This document shows positions 35,133 through 48,200 of a stretch of DNA of 64,000 nt, one piece after another (the first letter of the stretch is position 1; each line of letters starts with the position of its first letter). Both the position numbers and the translations under genes were made by a program. The stretch covers positions 133,458,930 to 133,522,929 of the forward strand of contig NC_133123.1 of assembly GCF_033568475.1 (NCBI RefSeq), read 5' to 3'. The notes under the pieces were generated by a model. It did not search any database. It was given only the letters and a program-made list of their open reading frames with translations, and was not told the DNA's origin. The stretch is from Henckelia pumila (taxonomy: Eukaryota > Streptophyta > Magnoliopsida > Lamiales > Gesneriaceae).

Positions 35133-36190
35133 TGTAGTAACCCGCACCGTGATCACCTCCTAATCAAGAGCTTAAGCATGCATTTAACTTAATTAAACAA
35201 TAATCAGAATTAAAACAACGAAAAACATAATCAAATACAATCCCAAGGAAAGGAATCTGTAAAATACTTAAGTTATACAACCATATCGAAATAAATTGAG
35301 TTCAACAGTCCAACTGGAAAATTAACAACCAACATCAGAACCTAACTCCACCACTGTTGCAGACCCGCAACTATGGTCTCCCTGAGCCTCCAGCTCCATC
35401 AAGTGTGAGACCTATCCCATGAAATAGGGTGTCCAAAATAGTACAAAGACATGGGCATAAAATGCGCAGTACGAGAGTATGAGTATATAATATTATATGT
35501 GCATGAATGCAAATGTACGTGTACCAAGACTCGAGGTCAAGAACAAACTAGGGCCCTGGGTAGGTAGCACCTTGTGTCGTCGCTTCAGGAGGTGACCTAC
35601 ATACCCAACTGATGGTGACCTGACACAAGTCCATGTGTCCAACCATCCACTAACAAGATAGGGTAAACACCCTACTATAGGATATCACAATGATACAAGC
35701 TCAAGATTATCATGCATGCAGCATAATAACATGTCATAATATATGCAGATAAAATCATGTCATATAAATCATGCAACACAAAATACATGCATACTCAGTC
35801 AGGGTATTTCGAACAGTACTTTCGTACCACTGACACCCTTCCAAAGCTCATCCCAAAAGTCCAAATCTCGTCATTTCGTCTCGTTTTGCCACCACAAAGT
35901 CACAAACAACATCAAAATTTTTTCACGCATACATCATATCATCATAACTTTCATCATAAACGTCGTCATCTCATGCTCATAACTTTCGTAATAAATGTCG
36001 TGCTTGCTAATAATGATGCAAAACTCATTCATGCATGTAATGCTTCATAATATTTTGTGACTTGCATAATAAACATGTCTTTCATGAAAGGGTATAACAT
36101 ATAGATGCAGTACATAGCTAATTCGATCACGTGTGTCGTTTCTTCCGTTCTGACACCAAAAATTGAAACGTTTTGCATAGGGACTCTAAA
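35133..36190 (-). mobile_element. Gypsy LTR 3' part (minus)
   Basis: Read on the minus strand it ends ...GTGATCACGGTGCGGGTTACTACA, the same end as the solo LTRs at 3218-4616 and 12496-13915, so it belongs to that family. It is the 5' LTR of the adjacent gag relic. Its upstream part has been replaced at 36191 by another LTR. Confidence 0.7.
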
Positions 36191-37598
36191 TGTAGTGACC
36201 CAACCCAGAATAATTAATTAACCAAAGCTTAAATATGCAAATCAAATTAAAAGCGATAAATCAGAAATCCAGCAGAAACTTAATTCAAAAAACTAAAAAC
36301 CATCGGCAGAATACAACCGGTATTAAATACCAATAAACATGTTATACAACCCCATCGAATAACAGTAATAATATCCCAAAAACAGAAACCTGGTACAGTA
36401 TAAATCCACCCTGCTGCAGATCAACGACTGCCACCACCTGGTTTGTCCAACCTGATTCTGACCCTGTGGAATGTGGTGTACAGAACAAAACCGAGGACAT
36501 GAGCATAACAAGCTCAGTACGAAAGCATGAGTATACAAGTGCTATGAATACTAATGCAAATGAAGGGAACATGACACCTATCTAGAAATCACTGCTCAAT
36601 CAAAGGCGCCATGGTATGTAGTACAATGGGCTATTGAATCAGGAGGCAATCCCATACCATAAATCCGTGGACATATCTGGATACAAAACTATGGTATCCA
36701 TCCACAAAATATATCGGAGATGAGCGGCCCTTCTACTGGCCGGTTATAAAAATAATACATGCTCAACGTGTAATGCATGCATCAATAATATCCGTGACAT
36801 AATCCATGCACATATAATCAATGCCACATAAAACATGCAAACATAGAACATGCATACTCAACCAAGATATCTCAGATAATATGTCCGTACCTCAAAGTAG
36901 GCAACCTAGCGATAAAAGTCCTCTAGTCCAAGCCTATAAGCAGACAATCATTGTATCACTATTTATCATCTAAAATCCTTAACTAGATTAATAGATACTC
37001 ACTTAAACAAATCTGAGTCTTGTATTATATATATGTTTGTCGTTATCGATCGGCCTCCGAAAGAACGCCCAAAAGGCCCTAAAAGCTAGTAAAACTCGAG
37101 AGGGGAACAATTGGAATTGGCAAGTGCAAATGAGCTCTCGGCCTCATATTTATAGACCAAGTTCGGAAATTCCGATCTCGCGATCGGAGCTTCCAATCAT
37201 GCTTTGGATCATTCTCCTCCAACTACGTGTCTCCAATTTGACCACTCGACTGACGATAATGGTTCGGAACTACCGATCCTAGTTTGGAGCTTTTGAACTC
37301 TTTCTTGTCCAATCACCCAATCAAAGCCCATGTCCTTTCCGATTGTCACACGATCGGAACTATAGATCTCACGTTTGGAACATCAGAACTGTTAGTATCT
37401 TCCGATCAGCAATGCTAGCTTCCTAACACGATCGGAACTTCCGATCCTCCTTCGAACTTCCGATCTGTCCCATATATTCGAAGTTTGGAAACCATTTTTA
37501 ATCGTTCTGAATTCGATTTTCAACTCTTTAAGCTCAATTAGTATCCCATAATCATATTTAAGTGATAGATTAGCTCAAGTAGGAGTCAAACTAGTACA
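36191..37598 (-). mobile_element. Gypsy 3' LTR (minus, 1,408 bp)
   Basis: On the minus strand it runs from TGTACTAGTTTGACTC (37598) to TGGGTCACTACA (36191). It directly follows a pol C-terminus and a diverged polypurine region, so it is the 3' LTR of that element. A dyad array with word GATCGGAAnTTCCGATC (37161-37475) precedes a TATAAATA box (complement of 37147-37154) by about 7 bp. Its flank is the interior of another LTR, which shows nested insertion. Confidence 0.75.
37161..37475 (-). repeat. Dyad array, word GATCGGAACTTCCGATC
   Basis: About eight units, several perfect over CGGAA/TTCCG (37162-37178, 37181-37198, 37262-37278, 37350-37368, 37431-37447, 37449-37464). Confidence 0.8.
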
Positions 37599-37729
37599 TT
37601 CTATCCAACTTAAGAGATTTCATCCTTGAAATTTAGACTAGGATAATCAGAACAATTAATCACTGAACACCTTATTATTACAATTATACTGCAGATCAAA
37701 ATACAACTTAGCTGCACGAAAAAAAAAAT

Positions 37730-38310
37730 TACATCAAAACAACTCTGAGTGCTCAGAACTCATACGAATCTCTAATTCCCAAGTCACTTCCTCAGTTCCT
37801 CGATGCTGCTATTGAACCATGACTAGAGTAATTATTTTATTCCGAAGTACCCATTCCTTCCTGCCAAGAATCCTCAGTGGTCTCCCAACGTATGACAAAT
37901 CATGTTCCAACTGAAACTCTGTCGGATGTAGAATGTGCGATTCATCTTCAACATACTGATGGAGTAATGATACGTGGAACACATTGTGAATGCTGGAGAG
38001 ATATGGTGGTAATTCCAAACCATTAGCCAAATCTCCAACCTTCTCCAATATCTCGAATGGACCAATGAATCTGGGCGCTAACTTTCCCTTCAGGACAAAT
38101 CTCATCACCTTCCGAAAAGGTGATACTCTCAGGAATACATACTCTCCTGTCTCGAAATGCAGTGGTTTGCGCTTGTTATTGGCGTAACTGGCGTGCCTGT
38201 CCTGCGCTGTCTTGATCCTCTTCTTGGTCAGCTCTACGTTATCCACAATCTGTTGAATCAATTCCGGTCCTTAGACCTATTGTTCCCCTATCTCATCCCA
38301 AAGCAAAGGA
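37730..38310 (-). pseudogene. Chromovirus integrase C-terminus and chromodomain start (minus)
   Basis: The open frame 37809-38261 on the minus strand encodes the GPY/F-type integrase C-terminus: [15 protein letters not shown], then L-A-P-R-F-I-G-P-F-E-I-L-E-K-V-G and N-V-F-H-V-S-L-L. A stop interrupts the start of the chromodomain (V-M-V-Q). Upstream, W-D-E-I-G-E reads across a stop to about 38302. There the frame fuses to an Athila-type gag start, so the rest of pol is gone. Confidence 0.75.
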
Positions 38311-38562
38311 ATATAACCCTTCAAACGTAGCATTATTTTCTAATGTAGGAAAAGTAATGCATAAAGGTTGTTGATTGGGATCAGGAGTGCCCAATTGTCT
38401 GAGACTCAGATTAGCATTAGCAGCCATCTCTTCTTCTGGAAAAGCAGCTCGAGCAGCGGCTTCTTGTTGTTGCCTACGGAGTTCTCGCCTTCGACTATGC
38501 AAAGTTCTTTCGATCTCTGGATCGTAGAAAAAATCCTCTTCAACAAGATCACCTGAAAGCAT
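38311..38562 (-). pseudogene. Athila/Tat-type gag N-terminus (minus)
   Basis: An open frame of about 85 residues. It contains F-F-Y-D-P-E-I-E-R-T-L, an Arg/Gln/Ala-rich stretch, then T-P-D-P-N-Q-Q-P-L-C-I-T-F-P. This is the gag start of Athila/Tat elements. It follows about 100 bp after the tRNA-Asp-type primer site. Its C-terminal side is replaced near 38305-38330 by chromovirus integrase sequence. Structural protein relic. Confidence 0.65.
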
Positions 38563-38665
38563 GAACTAGAGAAAGCTAGAACCAGAGAAAAGAAAAAAAA
38601 AAGTGAGAATAATAGAATAAAGCAAAATAAAACAAAATAAAAGAACACAAAAAAATTAACACCGT

Positions 38666-38683
38666 TCCCCGGCAACGGCGCCA
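38666..38683 (-). promoter_or_regulatory. Primer binding site (tRNA-Asp type)
   Basis: On the minus strand it reads TGGCGCCGTTGCCGGGGA, the classical priming site of Athila/Tat elements. The gag start lies downstream and the LTR upstream. Confidence 0.9.
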
Positions 38684-38689
38684 AAATTT

Positions 38690-39330
38690 GGTAGCGCTTA
38701 TCGTGTCACGCCCAAATTACCCAACTCAAGCAGATAATCACTGAAAATGTAGTAGTGTGATTAGGGATCGTTCCCACGAGGAAAGGTAAATTCAATGTGT
38801 TCTAAATAAAATAAATGGGGGTTTTCAAGTTTGGATTAACTACTAAAAACTTTAAGCAATCAAAATTCACTAGCATGAAAATTTTAAATAAAAGACTGGA
38901 GAAATTCAATAAGAGACGAGACTTGGTATCGGTCAACTACACCCTTGATATTCATTCATTCAATCATCGATTCTCTAAATAATTAATCTTATTAAATATT
39001 CGTCATTGAAAATTCAATTCCTGTTTCACCGTAATATTAGTTAATTAGAAAACAGCATTCTTAATTAACCCTTACCAATGGACCAACCCGATAACAGCAA
39101 TCTAGATTTAAATCCACGGTAGCATTTAAACTAGTAAAACTGACGAAACTAGACAACCCCGTGCGGCCCGTGCATAGAGAATCAGAGATATATATTGGTT
39201 CCAGAATTGAAGCATGTTGCCGAAAGAAAGAAAGAAAGAAAATACGAAAACGAAAATGGAAGATTATATAATTCACGAAATTTTTATTGTGAGATGAGTT
39301 ATCTAATGCACAACGAAACCCTAATTAATT
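38690..39330 (-). mobile_element. Athila-like 5' LTR fragment (minus)
   Basis: Adjoins the primer site. It contains the CCTTTCCTCGTGGGAACGAT word (complement of about 38768-38787), common at the 3' end of Athila/Tat LTRs, and continues to about 39330 without a clear end. Confidence 0.55.
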
Positions 39331-39490
39331 TAGGACACTCGTAATGGTGGACATCTGGGGAGACCCATATTAAAATTTAAATATTCACCCTTGTGAAGAA
39401 CATTTTATTTACCAGGTAGAATGTAAGATATTTGAAATGTGAGATATTGGATAGATGATGTTGAATAATGAGTTCACAAATATTTGTGAG

Positions 39491-39590
39491 TAGGGCTGGG
39501 TACGGTACGGTATAACGTATCAAACTCTGATACCGTATGCCATATACCATACCGTACCATACCGGTATGAAGAATTTCATAAAATTGAAT
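39491..39590. mobile_element. Truncated hAT-like MITE
   Basis: TAGGGCTGGGTACGGTACGG at 39491 resembles the terminus of the MITE at 309-664. The interior has the same kind of words in both orientations (ACCGTATGCC, CCATACCGGTATG). No partner terminus follows, so it is truncated. Confidence 0.45.
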
Positions 39591-39779
39591 CCGTTAGTAG
39601 TTTTATATCCTCTTCATACGTACATTGCACGCACCCTTTTGAAAACAAACACACACATATATATATATATCTCACGTTACGCGAAAAAAAAAAAACTAGC
39701 TGCAAATTAAATATTTGGTGGTGGTCTATCAGTTCAGATCAATAAACACTTCAATTTTGTTCATTGATTTCAATCGACA

Positions 39780-41526
39780 ATGGAAAGGTACGTAATTTGA
39801 TATTTGTATAGTTGCCATTTTTTATTTTATTTATAATTCTCAATATGATCATCATGTAGATGGATCGATATGTTATATTTGTTGTAGGTACAACATAATC
39901 AAGGAAGTCGGCAGCGGTTCATATGGAACTGTTTCGAAGGCTGTTTGTAAGCAATCTGGTGAAGTGGTATATACGTACACCTCTCATATATAAAGGATCG
40001 AAATCGAAATCGATTACGTTTCTTGTTCTTTCTAAATTTTTTTTTATTTCTGATCATCATCAAACTAATTAACCACGTACGTACAGGTTGCTATCAAGAA
40101 GCTGAAAACAAGATATCGTTCGTGGGAATCGTGCAAGAACCTCCGAGAAGTCAAGGTAATTTGTTTAATTTGTTTGTTTTATATATTATTGTTGGATTTC
40201 AAGATTTTGTTGGATCGATGATTCATTATTTCGATCTTGATGCACAGACGCTACGAGCAATGAGTCATTCAAGTATAATAAAACTCAAACAAGTTATTAT
40301 GGAACACGGTGACTTGTCTTTGTGTTTGAATACATAGTACGTAATTAAGTATTTTGGTTTATAAATATATATATATATATATATAATTTGTTGATGATAT
40401 ATCGATCTTGTACGTAGTACTTAATTTGTTTTCCGGCTCGTTGGTAATAATATTGTTTTGTGTAATTCAGGAATCGGATCTATTCCAAGTAATGAAGAAC
40501 CGTAGAAAAGTAGCTTTTTCCGAAGCAGAAGTGAGGATGTGGTGCTTCCAAATATTTGAAGGTCTTGCACACATGCATAATCGTGGCTACTTCCATCGTG
40601 ACCTCAAGCCAGGTAATTTAATTATTAGTATTTTTAGTTTTGATGATAAAACAAAAAAAAAAACTAAAATTCAGAAATATAATATATATATAAAATCAAA
40701 TTAAATATTGATCATCTGTGAAATTAATTATTCTGTTATATATATTTGGGACAGAAAATTTGTTGGCGTCAAATGATGGAATTAAAATTGCTGATCTTGG
40801 AATGGCTCGGGAGGTGGATTCTCATCCCCTATTCACAGATTATGTCACCACAAGATGGTGAGTTGTTTGTTGTCGCTCATCTAGTCTTTAATTAATAAGT
40901 TCAAATAAATTTTAACTTCCAAATTAAATTTCCAATATATATATGTGTTGTAGGTATCGAGCCCCTGAAGTTCTGCTTGGTTCTCCAATTTATGGTCCGC
41001 CAGTTGGTGAGTATATATACGACACGTTATTTAATTTTTTTGGTTTTGTTTAATTTTGGAATATAATGCATTCCTTGACACAAATTAATATGTTTTTGCA
41101 TGTATCTATTTGGTAGACATGTGGGCTATGGGTGCTATAATGGCGGAACTGTTTATTCTTCGCCCACTTTTTCCGGGCTCAAGGTACATTTCATGTTCCT
41201 CCCACCATGTTTCTTGAATTTATCTGATCCGATGTGTTTTTTTTTATATAATTATTTTGCGCTTATAAATATCCTTGTGAAGTTGATATATATATATATA
41301 TATATTATCAGCACCTGCTGTGAACTACATTTAATTTGCTTCATGCATGGCCTATAATATGTTTTCCTTTCGTTTTGGCTTTTTAAAAACATTGAATATA
41401 ATTGTTGATGTGTCTTTTGCATTTTTATGCAGTGGAGCAGATGAAATTCATAAAATAAGCTGTGTAATTGGGAGTCCGACCAAGAGTATTTTCCTAGTGC
41501 CATCATTTCAAGACAACGGTAGGTAG
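39780..41526 (+). pseudogene. MHK/CDKF4-type protein kinase, truncated and frameshifted
   Basis: Nine exons are visible: 39780-39787, 39888-39966, 40087-40155, 40248-40336, 40471-40612, 40755-40857, 40954-41006, 41117-41183 and 41433 to a stop at 41524. All but one join in phase at GT/AG sites. The product is a serine/threonine kinase of the plant MAK/ICK-like (MHK, CDKF4) group. It has the Gly loop G-S-G-S-Y-G-T-V, V-A-I-K-K, the catalytic loop H-R-D-L-K-P-E-N, D-L-G in place of D-F-G, the activation loop [13 protein letters not shown] and D-M-W-A-M-G. Exon 4 is one base short of phase just before a V-F-E-Y block, which puts a stop at its end. The last exon runs G-S-P-T-K into unrelated residues, so the kinase C-lobe is missing. 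An inactive gene is inferred. It faces the RPN2 gene tail to tail. Confidence 0.85.
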
Positions 41527-42043
41527 GAATACCATCTCAAAATCAAATATGGGAAAAGCGAGTCGCCCGATGAACAAGAAATTGACACAACTTAAGCAAA
41601 GATAGCTTCATTGATTGCTTTAGTGGAATGGGCAAGGAAGCAAGTGGCTGCCACTTGCCATGGCTTCTTTTGGTAATTTTTTGCATCAACTTGGGTTCTC
41701 TATTTTGGAGAAGATGAAGATTCTGGATTCTCTTTGAAGTTCGAATTCTATGGGAACAAAATATGAGCATCCATCGTGCCATAAGTTTGAAACTCGGAGT
41801 CTGGTGCATGCTTTAATATATATTTTTTTTCAGAATGTGTCGATGAACACTTGAGCAGTGACAGTCTAATCCCCACATTTTCACTAATCCATATAAATTT
41901 GGAGAAGAAAGAAACTGTGACAAAAATAAGGGTATACTGATATAACTTAATTTCCGTCCCTACAACAAAACTTCAATCATATCGCCCAACATTCTCTCGA
42001 TTTGAAAAACGATGGAACCGTGAAAATACTGCCGATCCATGTA
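41527..42043. other. Intergenic region between kinase and RPN2
   Basis: No kinase C-lobe sequence is found here. The minus-strand part near 42043 should be the RPN2 3' UTR. Open frames here have no recognisable motif. Confidence 0.5.
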
Positions 42044-42231
42044 TCAAGCAGATTTCAACTTGGCGGATGTGGATGCGAGATGGGAAAGTGTTTTGTGTCC
42101 CACAAACATCAAGAACATCCCCAGGATTCCAAGTGCCTTTAGTGTTGTGAACAGATCCAACTGCCAAAAAAAGTGAAGTTAAATATTTGATTAGTTTTGA
42201 TCCCAGAAAAAAAAAAAAAAAAAAAAAAAAA

Positions 42232-42269
<38 letters not shown>

Positions 42270-45200
42270 ATATGCTGGTGAACAAATTATTACTTAAAAA
42301 GAGGAAAAATAATAGAGGTAAACCTTGAACCAGAAGAGTGCATAGAGTGACAGAACAGCTGCAATGCCCAAATGGAAGAAAATGGCAAATGCTGCAGGAA
42401 TAGTTGACCTCGGCAAATTCTTCAGGTTGGCGCGCAGGTAAAAGAGCTATGGAGGTGTAAATGCAAGAAACATTAGTGACAAAACAAGGGGACACAGAAA
42501 ATGGTAAGAAATAAAAAATGCAAATAGGAAGTGGAAATATAAATCGGAAATTACCCCAGCCAAGAAACCCAAAAATGGCAAGAGAACAAGACCCAAGAAA
42601 ACAAGAGAGAGCTCTCTAGGAGGACGCTTCTCTGGAGCCCTAAAAATGTGAGTTATTTCCGCCTTGGGCCCGTAGCTAGAGTAAGGGTCAACAGACTGTG
42701 GAGGAGGGTGAGCCGCCTTTTCGGGTGCGTCTGGCAAATCTAATTCGATAAGGCCCAGAAGTTGGAAGAATGAGTTCTCCTGAAATAGATGAGAAAAGGA
42801 AATTAGCTCGACCATGGAATGGCATATGCAGGAACTATGGATGGGAGGGAATCTCAGCAGCACAAAACTTTCACTCCACGCAACATTTACCATGACAGAG
42901 TCACCAACTGTAAGTTGAATGTCATATTTTCCAGACAAATAATAAAACTTCTCAACCAGTCCCAAAAAATCCTACAAGACACAACACAAAGATATGGACA
43001 AGTTAGCCATTTGTAGAAATGGTTAGATGTTTCATGTGCAAGCATTAAATAATGATTCTCAACAGTCGGTTTGAAGCTTCCGTTCTTATTTCACTCTAAA
43101 TTGCATCTAAAATTTCAAAGCCCACATCATATAAATGGTGTAGCATTACTAGAGAAGGTTACGTGTGCTTACTAAAATAGTCTCGAACTTTGTCCCGGAG
43201 TTGCTCACCACAAAGATATGCTCAACTCCACTGTCATGTCTTAGTGAGAGGAATGCCTGCTTAGAGCATGATGGTCAAAACATAAAATACTTGACGTTTA
43301 AGGAACTATAGATTAGAACACCAACCTGGTGAGGCTTGAACGCATGTCCAGAAGGAGACGTCAAAGTAAAAGACAACCGCAATTTCTGGAGATGGTTTGC
43401 ATATAAAGAAACAGTACTCCCTCCAGATAAATCCAGCCTGAATCACAAAATATACAAAAACTAAGCTGCTGCTCTTAACTGTTTCCCTAATGAATATAAA
43501 AAAATTACGAAACGAAATTTCTATGATCGTTAAGACTTCGAAAACCATAAGCCAAGAACCATGATATAAATATATATAAGATTGACAAAATACAAGAATG
43601 GCGGTGAAGGAAAAGAAGATAACTGCCAAGAAAAGACCTATGCAAGAGTTGGGTACAATTAAAAAATAAAGAAAACATGGTAACACACTGACCAGTGGAA
43701 GAACCAAGTATGCAGAACAGAAGACAGAGAATCACGAGACAGGTAGTTTATAGCAGAGAAATAAGCCAAAAGAGAGAAGGATATAACAACATGAATGGTT
43801 TCAAAGGATGTACTTTTTGTGCATTTCTACACTCCCAAGATCACTGTCAAGTACCGCAATCTCTGCATTGTCGACTTGAACTACTCCCGTTAAATGTATT
43901 GGAACTTTCGTTCGCCCACCAGTTACATACGTTTTCTTATATTCTGGATCATCAAGTATAATCTACAATTTGAAAACAAAGAAAATCAGCACAAAACAGA
44001 AAAGAAGAGTAACTTAAAAGAATACATAGAGAATGAGCAACAGGGGAAAAAAGGTAAGTACCTCAAAAGAAAAAACATAGTTCCCGATATCAATATTAGT
44101 TGGCAATGTTTCCAACACATGCATTCCACTGTCAGGGTCAAACTTAAGCTTCTGCATCATAAGATTCAAAGCACTTCAATTGTTCAGGTGCATTGTTCAT
44201 ATGCAGTTTTTCAGATGTGCTCAAAACTATAGTGTGACTGAGTAAGAAGTATTGAGTAAAAAGGTGAACCTGGTTAACGACAGAAGCATCTTTTGAACCT
44301 GAAACAAAAATTTGCCTGAGATTGACAGTCAGTGGCGGAGCAGCAGATCCCAACACAGTGTTGACCCGCACCTACAAAACATAAAGTGGCAGAGTAACAG
44401 ACCAGACATGCATAGAACAAAATTCTGAGACAGTCTGAAGAAGAACTAAGTTGAAGACTTTCAGCAAACATTTTACAGGTGTCAATGACCCATTGTGTCG
44501 AGTGATGGACTAGGTCACATGATTGGAAGGTACAAAACGGATCTTCAAGACTTGTTGCAAGAGTTGGATCTTTTTCTGGGCAGCCCTCCAACAAAACCTG
44601 GAAAAAGAGCATATCTTTGATTTCTTGGCAGGACTGAGTCAGGAACTCGAGGATGTTCGAGAATGTGTTGTTGCACGAGAGCCATTCCCATCTCCTGAAG
44701 ATGCATTTGTTGAGGTTCGGCGTGAAGAGATGTGCCACAAAGTCATGCTGCCCATCTCCTTACCAGCTGCGCCTTCTGCCCCGGAAGTCTCTGCCTTGAT
44801 CTCAAACAAATCCGACAGCCAGGGCCAGCGCCAAGACAAACGCCCTTGGTGCGAACACTGCCAACGTCCCGGACATGCCAAGGAGAAGTGCTGGGAAATC
44901 CAAGGCAAACAAGTGGACTGGCAGCCACCGAAATGACCCCAAGGCCGTGGCTTCCAAACGCAAACAGCCCAAGAGCAACCTGCAACCTCTGGCATCACTG
45001 CACCATTCACAAAGGAACAGATAGAGCAAATTGAACAATATTGTCGTCTTCTACGTCAGTCCTCTCTCAATCCATCTCCAAGTCCACCTGTTGGCTCTTC
45101 CTCCATTACCCAAACTGGTAAAATCCGTTCTGCCCTAAATTCTTGTGTTGCAGAGTCTTGGATTGTCAATTCCGGAGCCTCCGATCATATGACGGGAGAC

Positions 45201-48200
45201 ACTAATCTCTTTTCCAATTATATTCTTTCCACTAGACGTACTACCGTTAGAGCTGGTGGTTCCCTAACTCTTGTTTTAGGTGCTGGCAATATTCAATTGT
45301 CGAGTGATATTATTCTTAAATCCGTTTTTCATGTCCCCTTCTTGAAGTGTGATCTGATCTCTGTCAGTAAACTAGCTAAGGATAATAATTAAGTCGCGAA
45401 ATTCTTACCTTTCTCTTGTTTTATTTCAAGAACTACTATCGGGGAGGACGATTGGCAGTGCTAGGATTCGCCATAGTTTTTAATACTTCGAGAATGCTCC
45501 ACCCATCAGTCGACAATCTCTTTTGTCCAGTGTCAGTTCTGCATCTGTTTCGATTTTTTCCAAAATAATGTTATTGCACCATTGTCTAGGCCATCCAAGT
45601 TTTTCATATTTAAGACGTTTGTTCCTTCATTTCTAATGATTAATAAAGATCTCGATTTGGTTTCATGTGATACTTGTCAACTTGCCAAGCATTTCAGAGT
45701 TGCTTTCTCTCGAAAGTCGTATACACCCTCGTCACCATTTTCATTAATTCACAGCGATATCTGGGGTGGTCCCTCAATGGTTACGACACAACATGGTAAA
45801 TGATGGTTTATAACATTTATCGACCATCACACACAGGCCACCTGGGTTTACCTTCTCAGGAACAAATTTGACTCATATACCACATTCACCAAATTTCATC
45901 ATTTGATTGAAACCCAATTTAATGCCCACATCCGCACTCTACGAACTGACAATGGTACGTAATACTTCAATACACTCTCGGTGACTGTAAAATTAAAATC
46001 CCATGGTATTACTGTTGTGAAAGAGAACAATGAACGGCGATCACAACAATAACAAAGAAATTACCCAATCAATAATAGCTAATAATATTGCAATATTCCC
46101 AGAGTTAAACTCTGTAATACAATATACCCTAGCCTCAGCTAGTAAACACTCACAAAACAGAAATGATAACAGAAGCTGCAGGATGCTTCCCACCACAGTG
46201 GCTGCAAAATTCCTCTTCCTTCTTCTTATTCTTCTTTCCGAAACGGAAAGTACCTCGTGAACCATGAGAACCAAATGAAGTAGTAGTAGTAGAAGAAGAC
46301 ATAGGTCCAGATTGCACAACAGATTGAGCCCTAGGCCCAAGAGATCCACTAGGCTGTCCTGGCATCATCAACAGTGCCCGCCTATTGCTGTTCTCCACTT
46401 GACGGCAACGGTTCACCAAAGTCTCATAAGATGTCGAATTATCACATACGACAACTTGTGAGTAGATATCTTGATTCAGGCCTTGCAGAAAGATATCATA
46501 CTTGGACGCATCACTTTCATTGATATGAGGACTGAAAGGTAGCAGATCAAGAAATCGTTGCTGATATTGATCAATAGTCATTGATCCTTGCCTTAGAGTC
46601 AGCAACTCCATAGATCGTGCCTGACGAACAGCTGGAGGAAAATACAGTTTCTGAAACTGCTGACAGAAATCCCCCCAAGTCACCTATCCTCTCTCAGTAC
46701 ATGCCTGAGTAGCTTTGGCATCCCACCATAAGCGTGCTCTATCTTCTAGAACAAATTCTAGAACTTCCAGCTTTTGCTCCTCAGTGCACTCAAAAGCTCG
46801 AAAAGAAATCTCGAGTTTAGACATCCAACCTCTTGCCTGTTCAGGATTATCACCTCCCAACAAGGGTTTCGGTCCTACTTGCATGAACTTATTGATAGTG
46901 TAGCTGCGTCTACCCTCATGAGGACGATGTCGATCATCCTGATGGCGATGGTGACGATGATTATGACCACCTCCCTGGCCAACACTACCATGACTCTCAT
47001 CAGCCATATCCTGAAAAGAATTGCACATTAAAATCCCAAATGCGCAATAATTACTTAAGACTAGAGTAAATCCCAAGTACTAATTCCCAAAATCTATGCA
47101 TGCTCTGATACCAAAAATGTAGTGACCCTGCATGGAATCACCTACTAACTGGCAACTAATAGCATGCATTAAACTTAATACAGCAAAATTCTTAACAGAG
47201 TAAAAACATGCGGAAACATAATCCATAATTTACATAACAGCTTAGGAAAACATATCCAGACTTAAATCTGTAGTGATAAAACCATATCGAAGAACTTAAA
47301 AGTAACCATTATACAGCTAAGCAAATCCTACTGTATAAAATCCCCTGAAAGCTTCGGCTCCCTAGTCCTGCCTCGAACTACCGGCTCCGTTCATCCTGCG
47401 ACCTGCCCCATGGAATAGGATGTCCAAGATAACAACTAGGACGTGAGCGCTAACGCCTAGTACATAAACATGAGTAAACATATGTATATGATTCATGCAA
47501 CATGATGACTGGTAAAGGGTCATCTGAAAAGTCATGCTCAGTACCAGCGCCACATGAGTGCTGCCACCGCATGGATCAACCTATGGATGCAACCACACTC
47601 GTCTAGTACACCAGAGTAGTCGGACATACATGTCCCCGCCATCGCGGTACTCTCAGTGACAGACTATCGAGTATAGAGCTGAGAGGCTCTATAGTCAGGT
47701 ATAACAAGGTATAGGCTCAACGTGTATATGCACATGACACATGAATATAGAAAGCAGTAAATCATATATCATGCCATATAATAATGCCAAATAAAATGCA
47801 ACATATAAACATGTATACTCGCTGGCAATCTCAGTCAATGTTTACGTACCTCTAGGCTAGTTCAAGTATATTAAGATCCTAGGTTCCAAGCCTATATTCA
47901 AAAGTTCACCGTATCACTACATAAATTCTATAAGCCTTAACTAAGCTAATAAGTACTCCCAAAACTTAAACAGATTCCCGGACCATACCTTCGTCCGTAG
48001 TTAGCCCTTTGGAGTCGCTAGTCCCGGATGACTATAACCACACATTGATTATTCCAGAATCTCTATTATAACCGATAGGGCCCTCAAGTGTATATCTCTC
48101 ACTATATAACTGAAGAAAGAAACTCGGGAATTCGTATTTCAAAATGAAATCGAACGAGCCCTATTTATAGGCAAAATTCCCGGCCAGGATCGGAACTTCC

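Noticed and set aside
36160..36175. Primer-site-like TGGTGTCAGAAC on the minus strand
   Set aside because: It is about 20-30 bp from the nearest LTR end with intervening sequence and has two mismatches; chance is more likely than a used site.
41543..41809. 88-codon minus-strand frame as an extra RPN2 exon or separate gene
   Set aside because: It lies beyond the RPN2 stop codon and has no recognisable motif; the plus-strand reading also shows no kinase sequence.
42139..42495. 118-codon minus-strand frame rich in F/S/L
   Set aside because: It crosses an RPN2 exon, an intron and a (GAAA)n microsatellite in the wrong frame.
44639..45038. Long minus-strand frames opposite the copia gag
   Set aside because: They are antisense shadows of the zinc-knuckle region, which has clear family motifs on the plus strand.
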